NCBI GenBank assembly: GCA_022360905.1
Contig: JAKSBX010000278.1
Span: forward strand, 22,623 to 86,622
Source: Chromatiales bacterium
GTDB lineage: Bacteria; Pseudomonadota; Gammaproteobacteria; Chromatiales; Chromatiaceae
Length of the DNA stretch: 64,000 nucleotides
Direction of reading: 5' to 3'
Shown here: piece by piece, positions 49,987 through 60,776 of the stretch
Layout of the letters: every line of letters begins with the position of its first letter
How positions within the stretch are numbered: position 1 is the first letter of the stretch
Program-made: the position numbers and the translations under genes
The notes under the pieces: generated by a model
What the model was told of the DNA's origin: nothing
Database searches by the model: none
Seen by the model: the letters and a program-made list of their open reading frames with translations, nothing else

Positions 49987-51093
49987 ATGTTTGAAGGTTC
50001 AGGGAAGCACCCTCAAAGCTTGATTGTTCACTATCTGATCGCCATCTTACTGGCACTCCTGAGTTATCTGTTTTTCGCTTCAGTGGAGGCCTATGTCGTC
50101 GATGGTGAGCAGTTGCTCGTTAACCCGGAGTTTTCGAATCATCTGACTGGTTGGCGGGTCCGTGGAGACAGGAAGCTGGTGCAGGTCGATGATGGTATTG
50201 TGGAGATCCGACACGATGCTCTATCTCAATCCAATTCGTTCTCCCAATGCTGGGATCGTGAGCAGTTTCCGGACCGGGTGTTGTTCAGTATCAGCGCATC
50301 AACGGCAGATTTAGTGCTTGGGGAAAAGCCCTGGCATAAGGCTCGGGCAGGATTGATAGGTTATTTTCCGGATGGGGAAAAAGACTACCGGCTAAGCAGC
50401 AGGTTGTTGTTGCTCGAAGAGGATGAAAGCTGGAAATCCTATCGAACAGGCGTTGAAATCGATGACTCTCTTGAGCGGATCTGTATTTCAATTGGCCTGT
50501 TTGGCTCGAAAGGTCTCTTTCAATTCAAGGATCCTGCGCTCTATCCGGCAACGATTTCACCCGCTTACAGCCTGATCAAAAACCTGCTGTTGGGCGTCTG
50601 GTCCATCGTCGGGGTCATCTGGCTGATACTGCTGATCAAACACTATCGCCGCAGAATGCAAATGGTATTTATGCTGGCCATGCTGGTGGCGATTGCAACA
50701 GGAATTCTAATGCCCGCCGAGGTTAAATCGGTGGTGGAAAACTGGCTCTCACCCTATCTGCCCGAATTCAGCACCAAGCAGTTACTCGATACGCTCGGAG
50801 TGTCACTACAGTTCCCGGCCAATATACTCCCGCAACGCTGGGATGTATCCAAATTCGGCCATCTGTTGGGCTTTTTTCTGTTGAGTGCGATTCTGTTTTC
50901 AGAAAAGGATAAGTCGGTTTGGATCTTGTTGCCGGGTCTGGTGATTGCGGCCGTGGTCACTGAAATCATGCAGCATTATGTGCCTGGCAGAGCACCGCGA
51001 TTCAGTGATGTCATTGTCGATCTGATCGGTATCGTTGCCGGTTGGTGGCTGATCAGAGGCTATTTCAAAATACGTCAATCAGTTGCAGGCTGA
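49987..51093 (+). CDS. Hypothetical membrane protein with VanZ-like C-terminal region
   Basis: Multiple TM helices; WDVSKFGHLLGFFLLSAILFSE...EIMQHYVPGRAPRFSDVIVDLIGIVAGWWL. Confidence 0.8.
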   Translation: MFEGSGKHPQSLIVHYLIAILLALLSYLFFASVEAYVVDGEQLLVNPEFSNHLTGWRVRGDRKLVQVDDGIVEIRHDALSQSNSFSQCWDREQFPDRVLFSISASTADLVLGEKPWHKARAGLIGYFPDGEKDYRLSSRLLLLEEDESWKSYRTGVEIDDSLERICISIGLFGSKGLFQFKDPALYPATISPAYSLIKNLLLGVWSIVGVIWLILLIKHYRRRMQMVFMLAMLVAIATGILMPAEVKSVVENWLSPYLPEFSTKQLLDTLGVSLQFPANILPQRWDVSKFGHLLGFFLLSAILFSEKDKSVWILLPGLVIAAVVTEIMQHYVPGRAPRFSDVIVDLIGIVAGWWLIRGYFKIRQSVAG

Positions 51094-52157
51094 TTACGAT
51101 GACGATTCAGTGCCCAGACGATATGTTCCCTGACCATTGGGGAGGCCTGATCCAAACGCACCGACAGGGCTTGAACAACAGCATCGGATGTGGGGGCATT
51201 GCCCAATGCCACGGCCAGGTTTCGCTGCCAGCGTTGATAGCCTATGCGACGTATGGCTGAGCCCTCGGTCCTATTCAGAAAAGTCGCTTCATCCCATTCA
51301 AAGAAAGTGATCAGACCACCACTGTCGAGATGGTGCCTCGCCAGAAAGTCCTGCTCGCCGGTCAGCCGGGCGAAGCGGTTCCAGGGGCAGACTTGCTGAC
51401 AATCGTCACAACCGTAGATCCGGTTTCCCATGGCGGCCCTGAAAGATTCGGGAATAGACCCTTTCAATTCGATGGTCAAATAGGAGATACAGCGTCTGGC
51501 ATCAAGCTGGTAAGGCGCGGTAATGGCCTGGGTCGGACAGATCTCCAGACAGGCCTGACATCGACCGCAGTGATCGGATGCCGGCCGATCGATCGGTAGA
51601 GGAATAGTGGTGTAGATCTCGCCGAGAAAAAACCAGGAACCCGACTGTTTATTGATCAGGTTGGTATGTTTGCCGATCCAGCCCAGACCGGCCTTTTCCG
51701 CCAATGGTTTCTCCAGCACCGGGGCAGAATCCACATACAGCCGGTTGCGGCTCTCCGGCATCGCCTGTTGTATAAGTTGCTGCAGTTTTTTCAGGCGGTT
51801 GCGTAGGACTTTATGGTAATCCCGACCCAGGGCGTAGCGGGAGATAAAGGCTTTCTCAGGATCATCCAGCGTCAGTTGCAGATCCTCCATCGACTCCGGC
51901 AGGTAGTCCATACGTACCGAAATCACTCTGACTGTACCGGATTCCAGCTCTGCAGGGCGGCTGCGTTTAGTACCGTGCCTGGCCATATAGGCCATCTCAC
52001 CATGGGAGCCCGATGCCAGCCACTGAAACAGTCGGTCTTCTGCCTCGCTGAGGTCGGTATCGGTAATGCCGACCGCATCAAAGCCCAGTTCCGCTCCCCA
52101 CTGCTTGATCTGCAGGCTCAGCTTTTGCAATTCGTCAGCCGTCAGCGTCTCAGTCAT
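51075..52157 (-). CDS. queG: Epoxyqueuosine reductase
   Basis: GFDAVGITDTDLSEAEDRLFQWLASGSHGEMAYMARHGTKR; ferredoxin clusters CGRCQACLEICPTQAI and CDDCQQVCPWN. Confidence 0.96.
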   Translation of the reverse strand: MTETLTADELQKLSLQIKQWGAELGFDAVGITDTDLSEAEDRLFQWLASGSHGEMAYMARHGTKRSRPAELESGTVRVISVRMDYLPESMEDLQLTLDDPEKAFISRYALGRDYHKVLRNRLKKLQQLIQQAMPESRNRLYVDSAPVLEKPLAEKAGLGWIGKHTNLINKQSGSWFFLGEIYTTIPLPIDRPASDHCGRCQACLEICPTQAITAPYQLDARRCISYLTIELKGSIPESFRAAMGNRIYGCDDCQQVCPWNRFARLTGEQDFLARHHLDSGGLITFFEWDEATFLNRTEGSAIRRIGYQRWQRNLAVALGNAPTSDAVVQALSVRLDQASPMVREHIVWALNRHRNQPATD

Positions 52158-52232
52158 GCTGCTGCACTATAACCTCGTGTGGTCTCGCATACTAAAGCGC
52201 GATTATAGCGTGAGGCAGGTTAAGAGAATAAA

Positions 52233-52325
52233 CCGCAAATGAACGCCAACCTCCGCAAATTGCCGCGAATAACTTTCAGATTGTGGCCACTATTTGCGTA
52301 GATTCGCGGTGATTGGCGTTCAATC
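52233..52325. repeat. Inverted repeat of the CCGCAAATGAACGC family
   Basis: ccgcaaatgaacgccaacctccgcaaattgccgcgaat (52233-52270) vs tatttgcgtagattcgcggtgattggcgttcaatc (52291-52325). Confidence 0.75.
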
Positions 52326-52438
52326 TCTCAGGGTGGCCCGGCTGCTCCAGTGAAAATTGGGGCGTAAGTGCTTTAAGGAAGTGCCATTCGACCTAGGGGG
52401 TGGTATGGTTTTCGGTTAAATCAAAGGACAATGGATCT

Positions 52439-53950
52439 ATGCGAGTCATGCCATTTACCGACAGTTTGCCCTATGCCCTCTACCGGGCCGATCAGGTTCG
52501 GCAATTCGATCGTATTGCCATCGATGAGTTCGATATACCCGGTGAAACGCTGATGGAGCGGGCAGGGATCAGAGCTTTCGATCTGCTGCGCCACAAATGG
52601 CCTGAGGTGCGTGAGATTCTGGTGGTCTGCGGGCTGGGTAACAACGGCGGGGATGGTTATGTGGTGGCCAGGCAGGCACTGCAGGCGGGTTTGAGGGTGC
52701 GGGTGTTGCAGCTTGGTGATGCCGAGAAGATCAAAGGGGATGCGCTGCTCAAAGCGAGGGCCTGGACGGCGCTGGGTCAGCATCTTGAGCCTTTTCAGGA
52801 TCTTCCCGGTAAGCCAGGCCTGATCGTGGATGCGATCCTGGGCACCGGGCTGGAACGTGACCTCAGTGGGGATTGGAAGGCTGCCGTGGATCAGATCAAT
52901 CAACATCGGGCACCGGTCTTCGCCCTGGATATTCCCTCGGGGCTCAATTCGGACAGTGGCCGGATCATGGGGTGCGCGGTGAAGGCGGCAGCGACGATCA
53001 GTTTCATCGGTCTGAAGCAGGGCATGTTCACCGGATACGGACCGGACTGCTGTGGTGAAATCACCTTTGATGCCCTGGAGATACCGGCTCAGATCTACGC
53101 CCGCCAGCTACTCGCCTGCCGTCGCATGGATTGGTCAAAGGTCGCTGCATCGGTCAGCCGCAGAGAGCGTTCCTCACACAAGGGCAGTTACGGTCATTTG
53201 CTGGTGGTCGGTGGGGATCGGGGTTATAGCGGTGCGATACGCATGGCGGCTGAGGGTGGAGCAAGGAGCGGCGCCGGGCTGGTCACCCTAGCCACCCATC
53301 CGGAGCATGCCCCCTGGAGTAACATCGGCCGCCCTGAACTGATGTGCCGTGGCATTGCTGCAGATGAGGATCTGGACCCTTTACTGCAGCAGGCCAGTGC
53401 GGTGGTGCTCGGTCCTGGGCTCGGTCGTACGCCCTGGGGAGAGCGGGTCTATCATCAGGTGATCGAGACCGAGCTACCGCTCTTGCTGGACGCCGATGCA
53501 CTCTACTGGCTGGCCAGGCAGCCGGATCAGCGGGACAATCGGCTATTGACCCCCCACCCCGGAGAAGCAGCCCGACTGTTGGGTTGGGATACGGGGCAAG
53601 TGCAAAGTGACCGGTTCGCCGCCTGCGAGGCCCTACAGCAACGCTATGGCGGGGTGATTGTATTGAAAGGGGCGGGGACCCTGGTTGGTAGCAGCGGCAG
53701 TCAGCCTGTAGCCCTCTGCAGTGACGGCAACCCGGGCATGGCAAGTGGTGGATCGGGGGATGTATTGAGTGGCGTGATCGGTGCTTTTTTGGCACAGGGT
53801 TGTACACTGCGTGATGCGGCGGAACTGGGGGTTTGTCTGCACGCTGCTGCTGGCGACAAGGCCGCCGGTAGGGGTGAAATCGGCATGTTGGCCGGAGATT
53901 TGATCGATGCCCTGCGTGAAACGCTGAATTCGGAGCTTGTTAATGATTGA
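52439..53950 (+). CDS. nnr: Bifunctional NAD(P)H-hydrate epimerase / ADP-dependent dehydratase
   Basis: YjeF N-term EIVVCGLGNNGGDGYVVARQAL-type region; carbohydrate-kinase-like C-term GGDRGYSGAIRMAAEGGARSGAGLVTLAT...GNPGMASGGSGDVLSGVIGAFLAQG. Confidence 0.95.
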   Translation: MRVMPFTDSLPYALYRADQVRQFDRIAIDEFDIPGETLMERAGIRAFDLLRHKWPEVREILVVCGLGNNGGDGYVVARQALQAGLRVRVLQLGDAEKIKGDALLKARAWTALGQHLEPFQDLPGKPGLIVDAILGTGLERDLSGDWKAAVDQINQHRAPVFALDIPSGLNSDSGRIMGCAVKAAATISFIGLKQGMFTGYGPDCCGEITFDALEIPAQIYARQLLACRRMDWSKVAASVSRRERSSHKGSYGHLLVVGGDRGYSGAIRMAAEGGARSGAGLVTLATHPEHAPWSNIGRPELMCRGIAADEDLDPLLQQASAVVLGPGLGRTPWGERVYHQVIETELPLLLDADALYWLARQPDQRDNRLLTPHPGEAARLLGWDTGQVQSDRFAACEALQQRYGGVIVLKGAGTLVGSSGSQPVALCSDGNPGMASGGSGDVLSGVIGAFLAQGCTLRDAAELGVCLHAAAGDKAAGRGEIGMLAGDLIDALRETLNSELVND

Positions 53951-54413
53951 ACTGAGGGTCACTGGTGAAGCGGAACAGGAGGCTCTCGGACGCCGTCTGG
54001 CATTGAACTGTCGAGCGCCCTGCATTGTCTATCTGGTGGGCGATCTCGGTGCGGGTAAAACCACGCTGGCACGGGGGTTCCTGCGAGGAGTCGGATATCA
54101 GGGACGGGTAAAAAGTCCTACCTACACATTGCTGGAGCCCTACGAATTGGGCACTGTTTCCTGCTATCATTTCGATCTCTATCGACTGGCCGATGCTGAA
54201 GAGTTGGCCTATCTTGGCATTCAGGATCTGTTGACGGATGATGCGGTGATGCTGATTGAATGGCCGGAGAAGGGGCAGGGGGGATTGCCTGCTGCCGATC
54301 TGCTGGTGGAGATCAAACACGATGGTCTGTCACGGCAGATCACCATCGATGGGGTAAGTCAACGGGGATCTGAAATAATTCAGGAAATACAAAGTGATCT
54401 GGTGGATGGTTAA
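53943..54413 (+). CDS. tsaE: tRNA threonylcarbamoyladenosine biosynthesis ATPase TsaE
   Basis: VYLVGDLGAGKTTLARGFLRGVGYQGRVKSPTYTLLEPYE; HFDLYRLADAEELAYLGIQDLL. Confidence 0.96.
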   Translation: MIELRVTGEAEQEALGRRLALNCRAPCIVYLVGDLGAGKTTLARGFLRGVGYQGRVKSPTYTLLEPYELGTVSCYHFDLYRLADAEELAYLGIQDLLTDDAVMLIEWPEKGQGGLPAADLLVEIKHDGLSRQITIDGVSQRGSEIIQEIQSDLVDG

Positions 54414-54517
54414 TTTGGTTCGTAGAAAATTTAGCTATCTAACAGAATAATCTGGAAAAAAAACCTTTTGCATGCTATTTTTTATGTTGTATTTTCAGTG
54501 TTACGGGTCATGGGGCA

Positions 54518-55837
54518 ATGAGGATTAGGCTCGCTATGCTGCTGATCTTGCTGATCAGCGCACTACCGCTACAAGCAAAGCAGTCTGAGATAACCGGTCT
54601 CAGGATATGGTCTGCGCCGGATCATGTGCGTCTGGTATTCGATGCCAATGCCAAGGTAAATCACAAGATTTTCACCCTGCAAGGGCCGGATCGCCTGGTG
54701 CTGGATTTAAAAAACACCACCCTCACCAAACACCTGCCAGACCCGACCAAAGAGAATAAGATCATCCGTGGCATGCGTAGTGCGAAACGCAATGAGCATG
54801 ATGTGCGGGTGGTATTCGATCTCAACAGTGCGGTCAAACCCAAGAGTTTCTCATTGCGTCCCAATCGGGAGTATGGTCATCGCTTGGTGGTCGATCTGTA
54901 TGACGGTAAGATCGGCGTCAAACAGCGTAATGCACCGGTGAAGACAGCCAAAAAAGCGGCCACAGCCGGCCACCGGGATGTGGTTATCGCGGTGGATCCC
55001 GGCCATGGCGGTGAAGATCCAGGGGCCCGCGGGCGCAAAGGCACCTATGAAAAGGATGTGGTGTTGGCGATCGGCCGCAAACTGGTGAAGATGCTCAATC
55101 AGCAAAAGGGTATGCGTGCTGTACTGATCAGGGATGGGGACTACTACCTGGGGCTGAGAAAACGCATTGCAAAGGCCCGGGCCCATCAGGCGGATCTGTT
55201 TGTCTCAATCCACGCGGATGCCTTCCGTGACCCGAAAGTCAGGGGATCCTCTGTCTATACCCTTTCGCGTAGCGGTGCCTCGAACGAAGCGGCCCGTTGG
55301 CTGGCGGAGCGGGAAAACAGTGCTGACCTGGTGGGTGGTGTCTCCCTCGAGGATAAGGACGACATGTTGGCGTCGGTGCTGCTCGATCTTTCCCAGATCG
55401 GTACCCTGCAAGCCAGTTCAGAGGCAGCCAGTCGGGTATTGTCCGAGCTGAAGACCCTGGGCAAAACCCATAAGCGGCGGGTACAGCAAGCCGGTTTTGT
55501 GGTGCTGAAATCACCGGACATTCCCTCCATGCTGGTGGAGACGGCGTTCATCTCCAACCCGGAAGAGGAGCGCCGGCTTCGTGATCCGAAACATCAGACT
55601 AAAGTGGCCAGGGCGCTGATGAAGGGGATCCGGGACTACTTCAAGTATCAGCCCCCACCAGGAAGCTGGCTGGCGGCTAATCAGAGAACCCGTAAACACG
55701 TGATTTCATCCGGCGACACCCTGATCGCGATCGCCAATCGTTACCAGATCAGCGTCAAACGGTTACGTCATGTTAATGATCTGAAAAACGACACCATCCG
55801 CATCGGACAGGTACTGCAGATTCCACCGGGCAGCTGA
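54518..55837 (+). CDS. amiC: N-acetylmuramoyl-L-alanine amidase with AMIN and LysM domains
   Basis: VIAVDPGHGGEDPGARGRKGTYEKDVVLAIGRKL; LLVETAFISNPEEERRL-type region; C-terminal LysM HVISSGDTLIAIANRYQISVKRLRHVNDL. Confidence 0.93.
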   Translation: MRIRLAMLLILLISALPLQAKQSEITGLRIWSAPDHVRLVFDANAKVNHKIFTLQGPDRLVLDLKNTTLTKHLPDPTKENKIIRGMRSAKRNEHDVRVVFDLNSAVKPKSFSLRPNREYGHRLVVDLYDGKIGVKQRNAPVKTAKKAATAGHRDVVIAVDPGHGGEDPGARGRKGTYEKDVVLAIGRKLVKMLNQQKGMRAVLIRDGDYYLGLRKRIAKARAHQADLFVSIHADAFRDPKVRGSSVYTLSRSGASNEAARWLAERENSADLVGGVSLEDKDDMLASVLLDLSQIGTLQASSEAASRVLSELKTLGKTHKRRVQQAGFVVLKSPDIPSMLVETAFISNPEEERRLRDPKHQTKVARALMKGIRDYFKYQPPPGSWLAANQRTRKHVISSGDTLIAIANRYQISVKRLRHVNDLKNDTIRIGQVLQIPPGS

Positions 55838-55909
55838 TCTTGAAGTTGAGACCCTGAGCTATTATGGTGCTGGGTTTCTGCAACATCCAGGACCTGGCTA
55901 TCCTTCACT

Positions 55910-57712
55910 ATGCCCATCCGTACGCTTCCACCACAACTGATTAATCAAATCGCCGCCGGTGAGGTCGTCGAACGTCCGGCTTCTGTGATTAAAGAGCTGG
56001 TAGAGAACAGCCTGGATGCCGGTGCGCGCCATATCGAGATCGAGATCGAGCAGGGTGGTATCAAACGCCTGCGGGTTCGAGATGACGGGGTGGGAATACC
56101 CCAACAGGAGCTGAACCTGGCCCTGTCGCGTCATGCGACCAGTAAGGTCACGCAATTTGAGGATCTCGAGTCGTTGCAGAGCATGGGATTTCGTGGGGAA
56201 GCCCTGCCGAGTATCAGTTCGGTCTCCCGTCTGAAGTTGATCTCCAGGCATCAGGATGCCGAGCAGGCCTGGGAAGTCAGTGGTGATGGTACAGACCAGG
56301 ACCTGCAGTGCAAACCGGCGGCACACCCTCAGGGAACCAGCGTTGAGGTTCGCGATCTCTTCTACAACACCCCGGCAAGACGTAAATTCCTACGTACCGA
56401 GAAGACCGAGTTCGGCCATATCCAGGCCCTGGTTCAACGCCTGGCCCTGGCCCGTTTCGATGTGGGATTCACTCTCCAGCATAACCGCCGGGCCATATTT
56501 TCACTGCCGCCCTGCGACGATCGACAGCAACAGGAGAAGCGCCTGGTGGAGTTGCTTGGGGCTCAGTTTGTTGACCAGGCACTGCCGATCCAGGCGCAAG
56601 CGGGAGATTTCTCTCTACAGGGATGGGTTGCCAGGCCCGGCTTCTCCCGTGCTCAGGCGGATATGCAATATTTTTATGTCAATCAGCGCATGATCAGGGA
56701 CAAGCTGGTAGCTCATGCGGTTCGCCAGGGGTTTCAGGACGTGCTCTACCATGGGCGCCATCCCGCCTATGTGCTGTTTTTCAGCCTCGACCCTCATAAA
56801 GTGGATGTGAATGTCCATCCGACCAAGCACGAGGTGCGGTTTCGGGATTCACGTTCGGTACATGATTTCATCTTTCGCGGACTGCATCGTCTGTTGGCCG
56901 ATACCAGGCCCCAGTCTACCGCTGAAACCGGGCAAACTGACGCCGTGAACCTGCAACCCCCGGTAACCTCTCAGGTGGCGGTCGGCCGAAGTAACACCCC
57001 CCCCAGACAGCAAGGGCTCGACTGGCGGGTGGCGGAGCGGCCTGCTGCTTATCAGGCGGGTTTTTCAGCCCAGCAGCCGGTAGCGGCCGATACTGATGAA
57101 GCAGTCACCGAGAGCCAGGAGCAAGAGGTTCCCCCGCTGGGTTATGCTTTGGCGCAACTGCATGGGATCTACATCCTGGCGCAAAATCAGAACGGATTGA
57201 TTCTGGTGGATATGCATGCCGCCCATGAACGGATCACTTATGAGCGATTGAAACAGCGCTACCATGGAGATGGCATCAGTCATCAGCCGTTGTTGGTCCC
57301 CATCTCTGTCTCTGTCAGTGTCAGGGAAGCCGATCTGGCGGAGGATGCACTGGATCTGCTGCAGCGGATGGGTTTTGAAGTCAGTCGAAGCGGACGAGAG
57401 TCACTGGCTATTCGCTCCATCCCGTCACTGCTGCAAGGAGCGGATCCGGATAAAATGCTGCGGGATATCCTCTCCGATCTGATTGAGCATGGCAGCAGTC
57501 AACGGGTGAAAGAGGAGATCGACCAGGTGCTGGCAACGGTTGCCTGTCACGGTTCAGTGCGCGCTAACCGCCGGTTGGGGCTGGATGAGATGAACGCCCT
57601 GCTGAGGGACATGGAACGGACTGAAAGGGCGGATCAGTGTAATCATGGACGACCCACCTGGACCGAACTCTCCATCAGCGAGCTCGACCGGTTGTTTCTG
57701 CGAGGCCGTTGA
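55910..57712 (+). CDS. mutL: DNA mismatch repair protein MutL
   Basis: [52 protein letters not shown]-terminal [26 protein letters not shown]. Confidence 0.97.
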   Translation: MPIRTLPPQLINQIAAGEVVERPASVIKELVENSLDAGARHIEIEIEQGGIKRLRVRDDGVGIPQQELNLALSRHATSKVTQFEDLESLQSMGFRGEALPSISSVSRLKLISRHQDAEQAWEVSGDGTDQDLQCKPAAHPQGTSVEVRDLFYNTPARRKFLRTEKTEFGHIQALVQRLALARFDVGFTLQHNRRAIFSLPPCDDRQQQEKRLVELLGAQFVDQALPIQAQAGDFSLQGWVARPGFSRAQADMQYFYVNQRMIRDKLVAHAVRQGFQDVLYHGRHPAYVLFFSLDPHKVDVNVHPTKHEVRFRDSRSVHDFIFRGLHRLLADTRPQSTAETGQTDAVNLQPPVTSQVAVGRSNTPPRQQGLDWRVAERPAAYQAGFSAQQPVAADTDEAVTESQEQEVPPLGYALAQLHGIYILAQNQNGLILVDMHAAHERITYERLKQRYHGDGISHQPLLVPISVSVSVREADLAEDALDLLQRMGFEVSRSGRESLAIRSIPSLLQGADPDKMLRDILSDLIEHGSSQRVKEEIDQVLATVACHGSVRANRRLGLDEMNALLRDMERTERADQCNHGRPTWTELSISELDRLFLRGR

Positions 57713-57713
57713 G

Positions 57714-58688
57714 ATGGTTTCATCCCCAATGCCTCAGGATCAGCTGCCAGCAGCGATTTTTCTTATGGGGCCAACGGCCTCGGGTAAGACGGCACTGGCG
57801 GTCGAATTGGTGCGCAGATTACCGTTGGAGATCATCAGTGTGGACTCTGCTCTGGTCTACCGTGGAATGGACATTGGTACCGCGAAACCGGATCAGCAGA
57901 CCCTCAATCTGGCCCCCCACCGACTGATCGATATGATCGACCCATCTGAAAGCTATTCCGCCGCCGCATTCAGGCAGGATGCCCTGGCTGCGATGGCGGA
58001 AATCCATGCCGCCGGAAAGGTACCACTGCTGGTTGGCGGCACCATGCTCTACTTTAAGGCTCTGAGCCAGGGACTCTCCGACCTACCGGCCGCCGATCCG
58101 GTGGTACGAAGCCGCCTGGAGCAGGAGATGGCTCAACAGGGCTTGGCTGCTCTGCATCAGCGACTTCAACGCCTCGATCCGGAAGCCGCCATGAAGATCC
58201 ATGCCAATGACACGCAGCGCATACTTCGAGCCTTAGAGGTCATTGAGCTGAGTGGTCGGGCGCTGAGTGAACTTCAGCAGTCAGATAAAGGTCACATATT
58301 GCCATACCGGGTACTGAAACTGGTTCGTGCGCCCAAACAACGGGCGGTATTGCATGACAGAATTGCACAGCGTTTCGAACAGATGTTGGCCAACGGGTTT
58401 GAAGAAGAGGTTCGTGAGTTGTTGAAGCGAGGCAATTTGACACCTGCCATGCCATCGATGCGCGCTGTGGGTTACCGTCAGATGTTGCACTACCTGCTCG
58501 GTGAGATCAGCAGGCAAGAGATGGTGGAAAAGGGTATTATCGCCACCCGCCAACTGGCGAAGCGTCAATTTACCTGGTTGCGTGCGGAGCAGGAGTGTCA
58601 CTGGCTATATGACGAGTGTGGGGTCGTGGAGCAGGCCCTGACGCTGATTTCGGATAAGTTTCCAGAGTTATCTGGCGATGTAAGCTGA
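57714..58688 (+). CDS. miaA: tRNA dimethylallyltransferase
   Basis: [43 protein letters not shown]. Confidence 0.97.
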   Translation: MVSSPMPQDQLPAAIFLMGPTASGKTALAVELVRRLPLEIISVDSALVYRGMDIGTAKPDQQTLNLAPHRLIDMIDPSESYSAAAFRQDALAAMAEIHAAGKVPLLVGGTMLYFKALSQGLSDLPAADPVVRSRLEQEMAQQGLAALHQRLQRLDPEAAMKIHANDTQRILRALEVIELSGRALSELQQSDKGHILPYRVLKLVRAPKQRAVLHDRIAQRFEQMLANGFEEEVRELLKRGNLTPAMPSMRAVGYRQMLHYLLGEISRQEMVEKGIIATRQLAKRQFTWLRAEQECHWLYDECGVVEQALTLISDKFPELSGDVS

Positions 58689-58842
58689 GTTATTGATTTT
58701 AAATAAATTTGAGGTATTGATATTTTGAATAGTTGGATAAAAACACAGTATGCTACACTTTCGCTTGTGAAGTAGATATTTACTACCATTTTTTCGCGCT
58801 TGTTTTTCGTTTAAAACTACAAACACAATAAGGAGAATCTCC

Positions 58843-59109
58843 ATGTCTAAAGGGCAAAGTTTACAAGACCCTTTTTTAAATGCATTGAGGAAGGAACGGG
58901 TACCTGTCTCAATATTTCTCGTTAATGGTATTAAGCTTCAGGGACAAATCGAATCATTCGATCAATTCGTGGTGCTGTTAAAGAACAGCGTCAGCCAGAT
59001 GGTATACAAGCACGCTATTTCCACTGTGGTGCCGGCCAGAAATGTGCGCATCCAGCATGCCAACGGCCAATCCGAAGAGGATGGATCCGCTGGCAGTGGT
59101 AATTTTTAA
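58843..59109 (+). CDS. hfq: RNA chaperone Hfq
   Basis: [66 protein letters not shown]. Confidence 0.98.
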   Translation: MSKGQSLQDPFLNALRKERVPVSIFLVNGIKLQGQIESFDQFVVLLKNSVSQMVYKHAISTVVPARNVRIQHANGQSEEDGSAGSGNF

Positions 59110-59197
59110 ATTGTTAAGTCTTACGGCTTAAGGGCGTACCATGACATGGATGCGCCCCTTTTAAACGTCTGCACTCTCCTGTTCCCATACTCCCAAC

Positions 59198-60478
59198 ATG
59201 TTTGAACGTCCTAAGTCGGGTGAACGCGCTGTTTTGGTTCATCTGGATCTGAATGGGATCAGTGATCCCGATGAAATCGCTGAATTCCGGGATCTGGCTC
59301 GCTCTGCTGGTGCTGAGCAGGTGGCCTATGTCTCCGGCAGCCGCCGCCAACCCGATCCGAAATACTTTGTCGGCCGGGGTAAAGTGGAGGAGATCGCTCA
59401 GATCGTCTCATCAGAAAGTGCGGATCTGGTGATCTTCGATCACGCCTTGTCCCCCAGTCAGGAGCGAAACCTTGAACGGGCATTCGCTTGTCGAGTGGTA
59501 GACAGAACCGGTTTGATTCTCGATATATTTTCTCAACGTGCCCGCTCCTTCGAGGGTAAGCTGCAGGTCGAGCTGGCACAACTGCAACACCTGTCAACCC
59601 GACTGGTCAGAGGGTGGACCCATCTGGAGAGACAAAAGGGCGGTATCGGACTGAGAGGGCCGGGTGAAACCCAGTTGGAGACCGATAGACGGTTGCTCAA
59701 TCAGCGCATCAGCCAGATCAAAAAACGCCTTACCCGGGTCGATTCTCAGCGTGAACAGGGTCGACGGGGGAGAGAGCGTGCCGAGATTCCCACGGTATCC
59801 CTGGTGGGTTACACCAATGCCGGGAAATCAACCCTCTTCAACCGTCTGGTCGGATCGGATGTGTATGCCGCAGATCAGCTGTTCGCAACCCTGGATCCCA
59901 CCTTGAGAAGGCTCGATCTGGCGATGGAAGGGCCGGTTGTATTGGCGGATACGGTAGGATTCATCAGTCATCTGCCCCATGATCTGGTAGCCGCTTTCAA
60001 GTCGACCCTGAAAGAGACCACGGATGCCTCACTGCTGTTGCATGTCATCGATGCAGCCAGTCATCAACGGGCTACCTGTATCACTGAAGTGAATGAGGTT
60101 TTGCAACAAATCGGGGCCCACAAGGTCCATCAGATTGAAGTGTTTAATAAGATCGATCTGCTGGAGAATGGCAAACCCAGAATAGACCGGGATGAAAATG
60201 GCCTGATCACCAGGATCTGGCTCTCTGCGCAAACCGGTGAAGGTTGTGATCTGCTACTGCAGGGATTGGCCGAGTATTACCGAAAAAACCATGTCAGACA
60301 GAAGGTGAGACTGAATCCGGAAAATGGCCGATTGCATGCTCTGCTCTTTGAGCGTGGTGCTGTGATCAATGAATCCTCCACCGATGAGGGAGGCTGGGAG
60401 ATGGATATCGATATGTCCGAAAGGGAGTTTCGGCGCTTACTCAAAGAGGAACCTGTATTAGAGAGCTGTTTAGTCTGA
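59198..60478 (+). CDS. hflX: GTPase HflX
   Basis: KYFVGRGKVEEIAQIV...GPGETQLETDRRLL...VSLVGYTNAGKSTLFNRLVGSDVYAADQLFATLDPTLRRL. Confidence 0.97.
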   Translation: MFERPKSGERAVLVHLDLNGISDPDEIAEFRDLARSAGAEQVAYVSGSRRQPDPKYFVGRGKVEEIAQIVSSESADLVIFDHALSPSQERNLERAFACRVVDRTGLILDIFSQRARSFEGKLQVELAQLQHLSTRLVRGWTHLERQKGGIGLRGPGETQLETDRRLLNQRISQIKKRLTRVDSQREQGRRGRERAEIPTVSLVGYTNAGKSTLFNRLVGSDVYAADQLFATLDPTLRRLDLAMEGPVVLADTVGFISHLPHDLVAAFKSTLKETTDASLLLHVIDAASHQRATCITEVNEVLQQIGAHKVHQIEVFNKIDLLENGKPRIDRDENGLITRIWLSAQTGEGCDLLLQGLAEYYRKNHVRQKVRLNPENGRLHALLFERGAVINESSTDEGGWEMDIDMSEREFRRLLKEEPVLESCLV

Positions 60479-60776
60479 CAGCCAGCAACTCTGGTATATC
60501 GATGAATGTAGAACAGATTGTGCTGTTGGTCATATCTGCCGGTAGAGTTTCCGTTGCTACGATTCCAACAGATTTGGGTTAGTCTGAACGAGAAACCGAT
60601 GGTATCGTATGCTGCAACCTGCTGTTAGAATGTGCGGCTGCAGGTTAAGCTGTAGACGTCTCCATAACGGATCGTCAAGAATCGAAGATTGAATAGTGTC
60701 AGTATGCCCCCATATATTCAGACGCGGGCATCTGACGAATGCTGTTAGAAATCAATAACCAAGATTGGAGTGATCA